DNA of 64,000 nt, from assembly GCA_944323255.1 (NCBI GenBank), contig CALURU010000010.1, positions 24,185 through 88,184 on the forward strand, in the 5' to 3' direction. Origin of the DNA: Candidatus Gastranaerophilales bacterium. GTDB taxonomy: Bacteria > Cyanobacteriota > Vampirovibrionia > Gastranaerophilales > Gastranaerophilaceae. A program made the translations under genes and the position numbers. The notes under the pieces are model-generated. The model did not search any database, was not told the DNA's origin, and was given only the letters and a program-made list of their open reading frames with translations. Below, in pieces: positions 17,736 to 28,054 of this stretch (the first letter of the stretch is position 1; each line of letters begins with the position of its first letter).

Positions 17736-18653
17736 ATGATAAGCATAGTGTTTTTTGGAACACCGGATATAGGTTTAAAATCATTAGAACATTTCTATAA
17801 CTCTGATGATTTTGAGGTTCTTGCAGTCGTAACCCAGCCGGACAAACCGTCAGGGCGGGGGCATAAACTTACACCAAGCCCTATTAAACAGTTTGCCATG
17901 GAACATAATATAAAAGTCTTTCAGCCTAAATCTATCAGGAAAGAACCGGAAATTATTGAAGCTTTAAAAGAATTAAAGCCGGATTTTTTCGTAACATTCG
18001 CATTCGGGCAGATTTTGTCACAGGAAGTTCTTGATATTCCAAAGTATGAAACAATTAATCTGCACGTTTCTCTTTTACCTAAATACCGGGGTGCAAATCC
18101 TATTCAGAGAGCAATTATTAACGGCGATAAAGAAACCGGTATTTGCACAATGATAACAGAACTCGGGCTTGATTGCGGCGATATTTGCATGAAATATCCT
18201 ATTGAAATCACTCAGGACATGAATTGTGTTGAGCTTTTTGAACTTTGTGCAGCTAACTCTCCGGAACTTTTAGACAAAACTTTAAAAGGTATCAAAGATG
18301 GAACTTTAAAACCGACACCACAATGTGAGGATGGAATTTGTTTTGCAGACAAATTAAAAAAAGAAGAGTGCAAAATTGACTGGACTAAATCCGCAAAAGA
18401 AATCCACAATCTTGTAAGAGGCGTATACAAATGTCCGGGAGCTTTTTTTGAACATAATGGCAAAATAATAAAAGTTATGGAAACAGAACCGCTGGAAGAT
18501 GACAACCAGAGAACCCCTGGAGAATTTGTCAACATTTCGAAATCCGGAATTGATGTCCAAACAGGCAAGGGATTATTAAGATTAATCAAGGTTAAGCCGG
18601 AAGGTAAAGGCGAAATGCTTGCAAGAGATTGGGCGAACGGACTAAAGAATTAA
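17736..18653 (+). CDS. fmt: Methionyl-tRNA formyltransferase
   Basis: 305 residues. The N-terminal formyltransferase domain shows FFGTPDIGLKSLE, TQPDKPSGRGH and the catalytic region around NLHVSLLPKYRGANPIQRA with the Asn-His-Ser order of the family. A C-terminal OB-like domain begins near residue 205. It formylates initiator Met-tRNA and complements def just upstream; the two form an operon. Confidence 0.96.
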   Translation: MISIVFFGTPDIGLKSLEHFYNSDDFEVLAVVTQPDKPSGRGHKLTPSPIKQFAMEHNIKVFQPKSIRKEPEIIEALKELKPDFFVTFAFGQILSQEVLDIPKYETINLHVSLLPKYRGANPIQRAIINGDKETGICTMITELGLDCGDICMKYPIEITQDMNCVELFELCAANSPELLDKTLKGIKDGTLKPTPQCEDGICFADKLKKEECKIDWTKSAKEIHNLVRGVYKCPGAFFEHNGKIIKVMETEPLEDDNQRTPGEFVNISKSGIDVQTGKGLLRLIKVKPEGKGEMLARDWANGLKN

Positions 18654-18723
18654 AACAGCAAAAATACCTGTAATATTTTTAGTTACAAATGTAAATTTTT
18701 CTAACAATCGTATATACTCTGCC

Positions 18724-18752
18724 TTGTACATATATGCCACTATACGTATAAT
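18724..18752 (+). promoter_or_regulatory. Promoter upstream of 18795-20741
   Basis: TATAAT at 18747-18752 with TTGTAC at 18724-18729, spacer 17. A CACTAT/ATAGTG inverted repeat (about 18738-18755) covers the -10 and may be an operator. Confidence 0.55.
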
Positions 18753-18794
18753 AGTGTAACAGGTACACTATAGTCGTAATATAGGGGCAAAATA

Positions 18795-20741
18795 TTGAAA
18801 ATATCTTCTATTAATTCGCATGCTGATTTGTACAGAAAACCATACAACACTAAACAAGAAAATGGCAGCAGCAAGAATTTAACCTCAACGGTTAAAAATG
18901 ACACAAACAACAACAACAATCCTTCATTTAAGGCTCTCGGAATGTCAATGCTCGGACTGTCAAGTTCCATTATGCAATGGATAGAAAGCAAGGGATATCT
19001 TGTATCATTCTTGATACAAGACGGACTTGGTATGACAGCTCCTCGTGTCTGGACAGGCTTCCACCGCGACAGAGAATTAACCGGAGAATACAATATTCAG
19101 GAAGGGTTTGAAGTTCTTGGAAGAGAAGGTATTACAGGTCCTTACATTATTGCGGTAGCACCTGCGGTTTTAGCTCTTACGGGCAAATTCTGCAAATCTA
19201 CTAACACAAATACAAGGCTAATCAAACGTCTGGGCGAAAATTTCAAATCAATGATTTCAAATCCGGAGTTTGATAAATCAATAATTAATGATTCTCAAAA
19301 ATTAAAATCAGAGTTTTACAAGTACAACCTAACTAAAATGTATAAAGACACTGTTCCAAATGACCCGAAATCACAGGAGACAGTTGATTACATAATAAAA
19401 GAATTTAATAAATATAATTCCGGCAATAAAAAATCTAGCAAAGAAGCATTAGGTAATATTGTTGAGACAATAAATAATAAGATGGTAGAAAATTCCGACG
19501 AATTATTTAATGTTAACAAGGTTTTTGTCGGCGAAGGAAAAACAAAAGCTGCTTTTGGAACAGCTGAAACTTTAAGAGCGATCAAAGATTTCGGATTTGA
19601 TGCAATATCAAACAACCCTCAAGCTTCTGCAATTGATGCAAGAGCAATTGAAAATATCAAAAACAACTTTGCCGCAAAACGTCTGTTGACAAACGTTGCC
19701 AATGTTGTAATTACTCTGGGCGGTTTATCTATACTGCCAAAGCTTTATGCTCCTTCTAAAGTTTCTCCTGGTGCAAATACTATGAAACACTTGCAGGAGA
19801 ATAAAAAGAAACTTGAAACAGAAAATAATCACAAAAAAGAAGCAGAAACCTCTCCAAGCTTCAAAGGAAAGGGTATAAATACAGATGGTTTCTTCGCCAG
19901 ATTAGGAAACTTTGCCACAAAGCAGATTCCGGAAAAATGTCAGGCACTGTTAGAATACACCGGATATAATTTTTCAAAAACAACCTTTGCACTGCTTGCA
20001 ACTTTAGGTTTGTTGTGGCCGAGAGGAAAGCATGCCTGGGAAAGAGCATCTGTTGATTCTAACGGCAAAAAAGATATGACAGAAATTTATGAAATACTAT
20101 TAAGAGATACTGTATCCTCTCTGTCAGTTGTTTTTGCAGTACCTTTATTAACAAAGATGCTCGTAAAAAGTTATGAGGACAATGTTGGCTTCGTCCTTAC
20201 CAACAGAGCTTCTGACGGGAAAAATGCATTAAATAAATGTTTAGATATAATAAATCCGTACAGCGATCTTGAAGTTTTATCAGTAGCGGATCTTGATTCA
20301 ATTTATGGAAATATTGATTCTAAATCCAAATTATTAAACTTTGCGAATTTTATAGATAACAAAGGCGGAGATTTACAGAAAATCTTGTCTAAGTCTGAGA
20401 ATGCCTCTGTTATGTTTAATGACAGAACATTTACGCTGGATTCTATCAAGCACTTAACCAAGGAAGAAAAGAACAAAAAAATTATAGAATTATTTAAAGA
20501 ATTTAAAGTTTCTGACAACAACACCGGAGATGAAGTTATATCTAAATTAATGAAAGGTTCGGGAGCCATAAAGAATAACAAAATAGCAAAAATGGCAAGA
20601 GGCTTGAACTCACTTCCTGGATTTATATCTACGGTATTCATATCCCCTGTAATTCTGGGTATATTAATTCCAATGCTGACATATCACAACACAAGAAAAG
20701 CAAATGCCAAGAAAATGGCAGAACAAGGCACTAACGGTTAA
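18795..20741 (+). CDS. Large lineage-specific membrane-associated protein with F-K-G motifs
   Basis: 648 residues starting with TTG, preceded by GGGG. This start gives MKISSIN, which matches the start of other proteins here. A low-complexity linker rich in Asn and Ser leads to PSFKALG (43-49). A second, similar PSFKGKG lies at 354-360, suggesting an internal duplication of the leader-plus-domain unit. Hydrophobic stretches include IIAVAPAVLALTG and a C-terminal span around VFISPVILGILIPML. Near residue 95 is a conserved-looking GFHRDRELTGEY block. I know of no function; multi-copy relatives in gut Gastranaerophilales are a recollection, not a search result. Confidence 0.6.
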   Translation: MKISSINSHADLYRKPYNTKQENGSSKNLTSTVKNDTNNNNNPSFKALGMSMLGLSSSIMQWIESKGYLVSFLIQDGLGMTAPRVWTGFHRDRELTGEYNIQEGFEVLGREGITGPYIIAVAPAVLALTGKFCKSTNTNTRLIKRLGENFKSMISNPEFDKSIINDSQKLKSEFYKYNLTKMYKDTVPNDPKSQETVDYIIKEFNKYNSGNKKSSKEALGNIVETINNKMVENSDELFNVNKVFVGEGKTKAAFGTAETLRAIKDFGFDAISNNPQASAIDARAIENIKNNFAAKRLLTNVANVVITLGGLSILPKLYAPSKVSPGANTMKHLQENKKKLETENNHKKEAETSPSFKGKGINTDGFFARLGNFATKQIPEKCQALLEYTGYNFSKTTFALLATLGLLWPRGKHAWERASVDSNGKKDMTEIYEILLRDTVSSLSVVFAVPLLTKMLVKSYEDNVGFVLTNRASDGKNALNKCLDIINPYSDLEVLSVADLDSIYGNIDSKSKLLNFANFIDNKGGDLQKILSKSENASVMFNDRTFTLDSIKHLTKEEKNKKIIELFKEFKVSDNNTGDEVISKLMKGSGAIKNNKIAKMARGLNSLPGFISTVFISPVILGILIPMLTYHNTRKANAKKMAEQGTNG

Positions 20742-20826
20742 ATATCCAGCATTCTGGGTCTGATAGACATAATAATCTGTTTGTTGTAGTATTGTCTTTG
20801 TAAACCGGCTATTTTGGGGAGACCTT

Positions 20827-22200
20827 ATGAGACTACATAACTCTTATACAAATCAGATTGAAGAATTTAAACCCATTGAGGAAAATAAAGTAAAAATGTA
20901 TGTTTGCGGACCTACAGTGTATGATAATGCACATTTAGGACATGCAAGATGCTACATTACCTGGGATGTATTATACAGGTATTTGAAGTTTAAAGGATAT
21001 AATGTAACTTATTGCAGAAATGTTACGGATGTTGACGATAAAATCCTCAAAAAGGCAGAAGCTGAACACAAAACCCCTGAAGAAGTTTCCGGTTTTTGGT
21101 ATAAAAAATTTAGTGAAAGCATGAAGGCTTTAAACAATTTGAAACCAGATATAGAGCCGTTTGCAACCAAAACATTGGGCGAAATGATTGCTATTGTAAA
21201 AGAATTAATCAACAAAGGATACGCTTATGAAGCTGATGGAGATGTTTATTTTAGGGTAAAAAAATTCCCTAAATACGGTTATTTGTCGAAACAACCGATT
21301 GATCAGCTGGAAAGCGGAGCCAGAATTGAAGTAGGAGAACATAAAGAAGATCCGCTTGATTTTGCGCTATGGAAAAAGGATGAGAAATTCGGCTACAAAT
21401 CACCTTGGGGAACAGGTCGTCCGGGATGGCATATAGAATGTTCTGCTATGAGCCGGAAATATCTGGGTAAAACAATAGACATACACGCAGGCGGTGCAGA
21501 TTTAATATTTCCGCATCACGAAAATGAAATTGCACAATCGGAATGCGCAAACGGATGCAAATTTGTAAATTATTGGCTGCACAATGGTTTTGTAACCATT
21601 AACAAAGAAAAAATGTCTAAGTCTCTGGGAAATTTTCTCACAATAGATGATTTACTAAAAAATTATGATGCCAATACAATAAGATTTTTCATCTTAACCA
21701 ATCATTACAGAATGCCGGTTGAATTTTCTGACGAAGCATTGCAGGCAGCTGCTAATGGTGTAAAGAGAATGCTCAATGCCAAACAAACAAAAATCAATGA
21801 TACTATGGATATTTCACAATATGATGAGTACAAAGAATTTGTATTGGCAATGGATGAAGATTTAAATACATCAAAAGCACTTGCTGTATTATTTGATTTA
21901 GCTAACAAAGCAAATAAAGATGTTTCATATGCTTATACTCTATTGCACAAACTGGCATCTACTTTAGGCTTTACTTTTGAAAAAGCAAAATTATCTGATG
22001 AAGAGCTTAAAAAGAAGTTGGAAGAGATAAGTACAGAATTGGGAGAAAAATATTCATCAATGGATGAAATTATTGAGAAGAGAAAGCTTGCACGCTCAGA
22101 AAAGAATTGGGAAGTTGCAGATAAAATCAGAATAGCTTTAGATAAGGCTGGTATAGTATTAAAAGATTCTAAGGAAGGTACCGTTTGGGAAATAAAATAA
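20827..22200 (+). CDS. cysS: Cysteinyl-tRNA synthetase
   Basis: 457 residues, class I synthetase. The HIGH-type motif is in [17 protein letters not shown], which includes the first zinc-ligand Cys. WHIECSAM and [16 protein letters not shown] give the remaining zinc and active-site residues. KMSKSLGNF is the KMSKS loop. It charges tRNA-Cys. GGGGAGA lies before the ATG. Its end overlaps the next gene by 16 bases. Confidence 0.97.
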   Translation: MRLHNSYTNQIEEFKPIEENKVKMYVCGPTVYDNAHLGHARCYITWDVLYRYLKFKGYNVTYCRNVTDVDDKILKKAEAEHKTPEEVSGFWYKKFSESMKALNNLKPDIEPFATKTLGEMIAIVKELINKGYAYEADGDVYFRVKKFPKYGYLSKQPIDQLESGARIEVGEHKEDPLDFALWKKDEKFGYKSPWGTGRPGWHIECSAMSRKYLGKTIDIHAGGADLIFPHHENEIAQSECANGCKFVNYWLHNGFVTINKEKMSKSLGNFLTIDDLLKNYDANTIRFFILTNHYRMPVEFSDEALQAAANGVKRMLNAKQTKINDTMDISQYDEYKEFVLAMDEDLNTSKALAVLFDLANKANKDVSYAYTLLHKLASTLGFTFEKAKLSDEELKKKLEEISTELGEKYSSMDEIIEKRKLARSEKNWEVADKIRIALDKAGIVLKDSKEGTVWEIK

Positions 22201-23819
22201 AATCATTATTGGCTGTATTGTTATTATTAACCTGCATAGCAGCTGCGAAGCCCGCATTTGCCGATAACAATATAGTAAGAGTGGGGCTTACTGATAACAA
22301 ATTCCAAAATGTATTAAAGCAACAGATAACTGTATACGGTACAGCAGATTGTGAAATTTGCGACAAAGAAACAAAAAAAGCTATAGCAGCAGTACCGGCA
22401 AATACAGAAATCACCGTTTATAATGGTGTAACCGGTCTTGATCTTGTTATTAACGGGAAAGTTTCAACCCTGCGGGATTTTGTTATAATCTGCCCTCAAG
22501 GAGTTTTAGGGGTTAAAGATCTAAAACGAAAAGGAAAACCTGCACTTTACCATGGAGCGTTTGAACTTGTTCAGCATCCTGACAGAAAGGGCTTTTACCT
22601 TGTAAATCTCGTTGAAGTTCAAGAATATTTAAAAGGAGTTGTCCCAAACGAAATGCCTGTAAGGTTTGGTGTTGAAGCTTTAAAAGCACAGGCGGTGGCA
22701 GCAAGAAATTATGTATTATCACCAAGAACACAGGCATATGATGAATTTAATGTTGTGGACAGTGTAGCCAGTCAGGTGTATTACGGAGTCAATACTGAAG
22801 ATGACTTATCCACACGTGCTGTTATGGAAACGGACGGAATTGTTGCCTTGTACGACAATGCACCAATACTTGCATTATACAGTTCGACAGCAGGCGGATA
22901 TACAGAAAGCTATTCAAATGCTTTTTCCGAACCTGCAACAAAAATGTTTCCATCTATTGAAAGACCATACTTAACGGCAGTACCCGATAAAGAAGAATTT
23001 AAGACACTGGAAGAAGAGGACAAGGCTAAAGAGTTTTATGAAACAAAAGTTCCGTCTTATGACATAGAATCTCCATACTACAGATGGCAGAAAACCTGGG
23101 CTGTCGGTGAGCTGGAAAATATTTTAAAATCTACTTTAATAGCCCAATCAAAAACAGGTTTTATTCACCCTGCTTTCAATCAGGGCGATGAGCTTGGACA
23201 TATAAAAGACATCAAAGTTATGAAACGCGGTCCTTCCGGAAAAGCCATTGAAGTAGAATTAATGACAGATAAAGGCTGCTATAGGATTACAAAAGAACTT
23301 GTAATCAGGCGTGTTTTTCAAAAAGACGGAATTTCGCTTCCTAGCGCAAATATTATCATCGAAAAACAGCTTGATAATTATGGCAATGTAACCGATGTTA
23401 CAATAAATGGCGGAGGTTTCGGGCACGGAGTCGGAATGAGCCAGTATGGAGCAGGTTATATGGCAACAAAACTTAACCAGCCATATTATAATATCCTAAG
23501 ACATTATTATACGGGAATTAACCTCGGAACAATGCCAGTAACAGTCTGCGGAAATGAAGTTAAACAAACTTTCTGGGCACCTATAGGCAGAGCACGAATT
23601 ATTGTAACAGACTCGACTGCCGCCAAAATTGCAGTTATGATAAACGGCAAGGTTCACGAGTTTCCGGTCACAAAAACTATTTTCCAGAAAGATTTTAAAA
23701 TAGATATTTCAAGATACATTGAAGATGGTGAAAATACAGTAATCTTTTATCCCCCGACTTTAGGTCGTTCCGTAACTTTGTATGTAGAATTGGTAGAGAA
23801 GTATGACAGAAACGAATAA
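22185..23819 (+). CDS. SpoIID/LytB domain cell-wall protein
   Basis: 544 residues starting with TTG inside the end of cysS; AAGGAAGG lies six bases upstream. The signal peptide is [24 protein letters not shown]. The SpoIID/LytB domain follows, with VEVQEYLKGVVPNEMP, EALKAQAVAARNYVL, SSTAGGYTES and GGGFGHGVGMSQYGA. SpoIID is a lytic transglycosylase for sporulation peptidoglycan and LytB-like proteins enhance amidases; outside spore-formers a general septal-wall role is inferred. Overlap with cysS and murJ shows one operon. Confidence 0.9.
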   Translation: MGNKIKSLLAVLLLLTCIAAAKPAFADNNIVRVGLTDNKFQNVLKQQITVYGTADCEICDKETKKAIAAVPANTEITVYNGVTGLDLVINGKVSTLRDFVIICPQGVLGVKDLKRKGKPALYHGAFELVQHPDRKGFYLVNLVEVQEYLKGVVPNEMPVRFGVEALKAQAVAARNYVLSPRTQAYDEFNVVDSVASQVYYGVNTEDDLSTRAVMETDGIVALYDNAPILALYSSTAGGYTESYSNAFSEPATKMFPSIERPYLTAVPDKEEFKTLEEEDKAKEFYETKVPSYDIESPYYRWQKTWAVGELENILKSTLIAQSKTGFIHPAFNQGDELGHIKDIKVMKRGPSGKAIEVELMTDKGCYRITKELVIRRVFQKDGISLPSANIIIEKQLDNYGNVTDVTINGGGFGHGVGMSQYGAGYMATKLNQPYYNILRHYYTGINLGTMPVTVCGNEVKQTFWAPIGRARIIVTDSTAAKIAVMINGKVHEFPVTKTIFQKDFKIDISRYIEDGENTVIFYPPTLGRSVTLYVELVEKYDRNE

Positions 23820-25371
23820 GGCTGATAGTGTACTAAAAGCGGCGTGGCTTATCGCTCTTGTAACGATTGCGAGTAAATTTATGGGATTTGTGCGGGACAT
23901 GGTTGTTGCCAATTTTTATGGTGCAACACTTGTTTCGGATGCTTATTTCTATGCTCTTCAAATACCATCTCTGGCTATAATTATCCTTGGCGGCGTCGGA
24001 GGACCGTTTCACAGTGCAGCTGTTGCAGTATTCTCTAAATTAATACCAAACTTCGATTCTAAACCTGACGAAACTGTTAACAAACTATATAATACATTTT
24101 TAACTGTTTCTTTTATATTTTTTGCCGCATGTGCAATTCTTGGTTTCTTTTTTGCAGACAAAGTCATGGGCATTATAATCTCGGCAGGCGCTCCGGAGTT
24201 GGTTACGCTTGCTTCCGAACACTTCAGAATAATGTCGCCTATTATACTTATTGGCGGTATTATTGGTATTTACTACGGGCTTTTAATCTGTCATAAGCAA
24301 TACATTTTGCCAAACCTTTCGCCAATGATTTTAAGTACTGTTGTCATTATTGTCATTTCACTTGTACACAATGACAAAACAGGCATTGTACTAGCTGCAG
24401 CAACAACACTCGGTGCAATATGCCAGCTTGCAGTCCAATTCCCAAAAATAAGACAGATTGGTTACAGAATAAAACCCAATTTTGACATAAAAAATCCTCA
24501 ATTTAAAAATATCTGCGAACTTTTATTTCCGGCAATTTTAAGCTCTACAATCGGTCAAATAAGTATTTATATAGACATGTTCTTCGCTTCAACCCTTAAA
24601 GAAGGAGCCTGGACTTCTGTAGTATTTGCAAACAGAATCTTTCAATTTCCGGTCGGAATACTTGTCACAGCGTTTCTCGTACCGCTATTTCCAATATTCT
24701 CAAGGCTTGCCGGAGAAGGTGATTCTGAAGGTATAAAAACATACTTTAATAAAGGAGTCGGGGTCTTATTTTTTGTCGGGATTCCAATGTTTATATTAAT
24801 ACTGCTGCTTGCAAAAGATGGAATCTCACTGATATTTGAACGTGGAGCTTTCAACTCAAATGCTGTTGTTATGGTTTCAGAAGCATTATGCTATCTGTCA
24901 ATCTCTATACTTCCGTATGTTTTCAGAGATTCTATAACAAGAGTTTACTACGCATTCAATGATTCTAAAACCCCGTTTATTATCGCAATGTCCTCCATCG
25001 GTCTCAAAGCAATTTTAAACTGGCTTTTAATTTTAAAACTGGATATGGGAATTGCAGGAATCACGCTGTCAACCTCTTTTATAACTTTATTCAATGCAAC
25101 TTTTCTGGGCTTATTTATACATAAAAAAATAAAGCTGGATTATAAATCATTATTCATAAATCTTGCAAAAATGACTGCCGCCGGAATTATTACATTCCTT
25201 GCGGGCTGGCTTGTCTGCATAAGCTTTGACAAGATTGAACTTCCTAAGTATATTTTCGAAATTTCCAAAATAGCTATTGTAATGATATTGGCACTTGGAT
25301 TGTATACCATATTAAACCTTGCTTTCAAAATGGATTATGCAAAAGATCTGCTTGCAAGAATAAAAAGATAG
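23803..25371 (+). CDS. murJ: Lipid II flippase MurJ
   Basis: 522 residues, about 14 hydrophobic segments, MOP superfamily. The N-terminus VLKAAWLIALVTIASKFMGF followed by VRDMVVANFYG is the MurJ signature, and PFHSAAVAVFSKL and DSITRVYYAFNDSKTP are typical. It moves lipid II across the inner membrane for peptidoglycan synthesis. It overlaps the SpoIID-type gene by 17 bases, which ties two cell-wall functions together. Confidence 0.95.
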   Translation: MTETNKADSVLKAAWLIALVTIASKFMGFVRDMVVANFYGATLVSDAYFYALQIPSLAIIILGGVGGPFHSAAVAVFSKLIPNFDSKPDETVNKLYNTFLTVSFIFFAACAILGFFFADKVMGIIISAGAPELVTLASEHFRIMSPIILIGGIIGIYYGLLICHKQYILPNLSPMILSTVVIIVISLVHNDKTGIVLAAATTLGAICQLAVQFPKIRQIGYRIKPNFDIKNPQFKNICELLFPAILSSTIGQISIYIDMFFASTLKEGAWTSVVFANRIFQFPVGILVTAFLVPLFPIFSRLAGEGDSEGIKTYFNKGVGVLFFVGIPMFILILLLAKDGISLIFERGAFNSNAVVMVSEALCYLSISILPYVFRDSITRVYYAFNDSKTPFIIAMSSIGLKAILNWLLILKLDMGIAGITLSTSFITLFNATFLGLFIHKKIKLDYKSLFINLAKMTAAGIITFLAGWLVCISFDKIELPKYIFEISKIAIVMILALGLYTILNLAFKMDYAKDLLARIKR

Positions 25372-25501
25372 CCTGCAATTAAGCATTTGTTTCTGCATAT
25401 AATAATTACCTGATCATACATTCACGCCTCCCCAACCGGGGTATTGATTAGTTTATTATAATGTTGTAAATAAATTGAAGAGAGAAGAAAGGAGCAAATT
25501 T

Positions 25502-25999
25502 ATGACAGAAGAACACAAAGAGAGTTGGCTAAAGATCCTTGCCATAATAATTGCAGCATTTTTAGGAGCATTTTTAGCTTTTTATGTAGTAGCCGATTTA
25601 ACATTTGCAAGAATGACAAGTCCTGCTTATCACATGAAAAAAATGGAAAAATTAATGAAGAAAGAGCAGAAACAATTTGAGCGTATGGAAAAAGACTTTG
25701 GCGCAAATCCATTTGAGCCAAAACTTGCCCCGATGCTTGTTAATTTAGTTAAAGAACCGGAAGAATATAAAATTATAGTAGATTTAGAACCTTTAGACAA
25801 TAACGAAAACAATGTAAACGTAAAACTCGCAGATAACATTGTGACCGTATCCGGTGAAATAGAAAAGAAAGAACACCACAGAGAAGATATAATGAGCTTT
25901 TCACAATCATATTATCTCGATGAAAAAATTGAAGCAGATAAAATGACCAAAGAAAGAAAAGGTAACAGATATATTATTACCATACCTTTTGAAGACTAA
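25502..25999 (+). CDS. Membrane-anchored Hsp20/alpha-crystallin-like protein
   Basis: 165 residues from the ATG preceded by AAAGGAG; an upstream in-frame TTG has no such signal. A single membrane span (about 10-32) is followed by a charged Met/Lys-rich helix and then a beta-rich domain: EEYKIIVDLEP, then NIVTVSGEIEKKEHH, and a last strand NRYIITIPFED. This order of strands resembles the alpha-crystallin domain of small heat-shock proteins, without the C-terminal I-x-I. Chaperone activity at the membrane surface is inferred. It stands alone and ends at a bidirectional terminator. Confidence 0.5.
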   Translation: MTEEHKESWLKILAIIIAAFLGAFLAFYVVADLTFARMTSPAYHMKKMEKLMKKEQKQFERMEKDFGANPFEPKLAPMLVNLVKEPEEYKIIVDLEPLDNNENNVNVKLADNIVTVSGEIEKKEHHREDIMSFSQSYYLDEKIEADKMTKERKGNRYIITIPFED

Positions 26000-26022
26000 T
26001 CTCTTAAATAGTAACTATAAAG

Positions 26023-26053
26023 AAGGGCGGGTTGATTTTATCAACCCGCCCTT
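26023..26053. terminator. Bidirectional terminator, 25502-25999 / glgP
   Basis: A 13-bp stem (AAGGGCGGGTTGA and complement) with loop TTTTA, between convergent genes. Confidence 0.85.
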
Positions 26054-26069
26054 TCTAATAATTTTTCAA

Positions 26070-27761
26070 CTACTTAATGTTTGAATAAGTCCAAGCATCA
26101 AAAGTCGGAGTTTCAGAAATGTTTAATTCTTTCTTCTTTTCTCCTGCAGAGCAATCATCGTGAGCGATTGGCTTATACAATCTGTTGTAGTATTCGATAA
26201 CCATTCTGTCAGAATTGAAGTAAGCTTCAGCAGTTCTGATAGCTTGTCTCATCATTCTTGCCCATTCCTGCTTGTTGTTATAGTAAGTAGGAATGATCTG
26301 GTTTTCAATGATATTCATCATGCATTCATGATCTTTCCAGTGTCTTTCTTCCCAAGGCATATCATCATCAAGTTCTGGGTACTCAACAGTGTAACCATTA
26401 ATGCCAGGGAAAGTACCTTCTACTGTCCAGCCGTCATAAGTTGACAGGTGGATAGCACCGTTTGCGTTTGCTGACATACCTGAAGTACCTGATGCTTCGA
26501 ACGGTCTTAGAGGAGTATTTAACCATACATCAGTACCACGTTTCAACAAGCCTGAAAGCTGAAGTTCGTATCCAGGTAATACAACAACATTTTTAAGAGT
26601 GTGTGAACGGTTAAGAAGTTTGTTGAACATTTCTTTACCCATAACATCATCCGGATGGAATTTACCGGCGAAAATAATTTGAACTTTATTTTCGTTAAGA
26701 AGTTTTTCAATTCTGTCTTTATCCATCAAGATTAACCATGCACGTTTATAATCTGCAAATCTTCTTGCCCAGGTAATAGTTAAAACGTCAGGGTCAAATC
26801 TCTTACCTGCAACGTTTGCCACGTACTTGAATAATTCTTCTTTCATTTCACGTTTTGCAGCAAGGAGTTCGTCGAAAGTTTTGTCACCGTTCATTCTCTT
26901 ATCCTGCCAATAGTGAAGGTTCACTGCATTAGTGATTGCTCTTATCGGGCATCTTCCGTCAACCCATTCCCACATTTTGTTAGCAACAAGTCCGTGAAGC
27001 TGAGATACAGCGTTTGCAATTCTTGACATTCTTAAAGCTGCAACTGTTAGAGAGAAGTTTTCGCCGCCCAATTGGATAGCTCTTTCTCTTGTAGCGCCTG
27101 CAAAGAAACCGCCTTCAAGTAATGTATCAACCCAGTGAACTTCATTACCTGCTGCAACCGGTGTGTGGGTTGTAAAGACTGTTCTCTTCTTAACTTCTTC
27201 AAGATTGCCGTTGTATTGTCTTAAAAGTTCAAATGCTGCCGGAAGAGCGTGACCTTCATTCATGTGAACAACGTCGAAGTTGTAACCTGCTGCTTGAAGA
27301 ACTCTAATACCTGCAATACCTAAAACTGTCTCTTGAGCAATTCTTATTTTTTCATTTCCGTCATAGAGCTTGTGAGAAATGCTCTTAGCCCAATCGCTGT
27401 TTCCGTCGATATCTGTTGTTAAAAGATATACCGGACAAGTTCCGAATAATTCCGGATCTACTCTGAAAGCTTTAACCTTAACCTTTTCACCGAAAGTATC
27501 AACTTCTACGGTAATTCCGGTATCAACCAGATAATCATAATACTTTCTTATATATGCTACTTCAACGTTGCCGGCATGGTCGATTCTTTGATCATAGTAA
27601 CCGTATGACCACAACATAGTTACACCTACCATTGGCATTTGTAAATAACCGGCAGAGAGCATATGAGAACCTGCCAAAAATCCTAAACCACCTGAATATG
27701 TACTAAGTGATTGATCCATTGCTATTTCCATAGAGAAATAGGCTACGTTTGGTAATGTCAT
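26070..27761 (-). CDS. glgP: Alpha-glucan phosphorylase-like protein lacking the PLP lysine
   Basis: 563 residues, the short alpha-glucan phosphorylase form (GT35). It shows AYFSMEIAMDQSLSTYSGGLG at the N-terminus, VVHMNEGHALPA, FTTHTPVAAGNEVHW, AGKFHPDDVMGK and TDVWLNTPLRPFEASGTSGM. The family continues with Lys directly after this Met, and that Lys forms the Schiff base with PLP. Here the codon reads Ser (TSGMSANANGA, near residue 432). So fold and glucan site are intact but catalysis is in doubt. It would otherwise release glucose-1-phosphate from glycogen. The orphan sugar permease and phosphohexomutase nearby are not in the same operon. Confidence 0.85.
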   Translation of the reverse strand: MTLPNVAYFSMEIAMDQSLSTYSGGLGFLAGSHMLSAGYLQMPMVGVTMLWSYGYYDQRIDHAGNVEVAYIRKYYDYLVDTGITVEVDTFGEKVKVKAFRVDPELFGTCPVYLLTTDIDGNSDWAKSISHKLYDGNEKIRIAQETVLGIAGIRVLQAAGYNFDVVHMNEGHALPAAFELLRQYNGNLEEVKKRTVFTTHTPVAAGNEVHWVDTLLEGGFFAGATRERAIQLGGENFSLTVAALRMSRIANAVSQLHGLVANKMWEWVDGRCPIRAITNAVNLHYWQDKRMNGDKTFDELLAAKREMKEELFKYVANVAGKRFDPDVLTITWARRFADYKRAWLILMDKDRIEKLLNENKVQIIFAGKFHPDDVMGKEMFNKLLNRSHTLKNVVVLPGYELQLSGLLKRGTDVWLNTPLRPFEASGTSGMSANANGAIHLSTYDGWTVEGTFPGINGYTVEYPELDDDMPWEERHWKDHECMMNIIENQIIPTYYNNKQEWARMMRQAIRTAEAYFNSDRMVIEYYNRLYKPIAHDDCSAGEKKKELNISETPTFDAWTYSNIK

Positions 27762-28028
27762 AATTTTAAACCTTTTCTTAATGTGTACTACTAAAGGACT
27801 AGGCGTCCATGAAATTTATACCAACAACATAACATATAATCAATATTTTTATAAAAATTTAAAGCTTTAAAAGTATCCAGAAAGTCTAAAACAACGGATT
27901 TTATTTGCGTTTAGAAATGTTAAGAAATGTAACGATATAATACTTTAGAATTAGTCCTTGAGAATACCGGATTAAAATATCAGCAGAGAGTAGGTCAGGC
28001 TCTACCTGACATTAACTTACGAAATTAA

Positions 28029-28050
28029 AGGCGCAGATAAATCTGCGCCT
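28029..28050 (-). terminator. Terminator after the cupin gene
   Basis: A 10-bp stem AGGCGCAGAT/ATCTGCGCCT with a two-base nominal loop; on the minus strand TTTAATTTC follows. A separate small GTCAGG/CCTGAC hairpin lies at 27995-28011 in the otherwise empty 27762-28028 gap. Confidence 0.75.
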
Positions 28051-28054
28051 GAAT

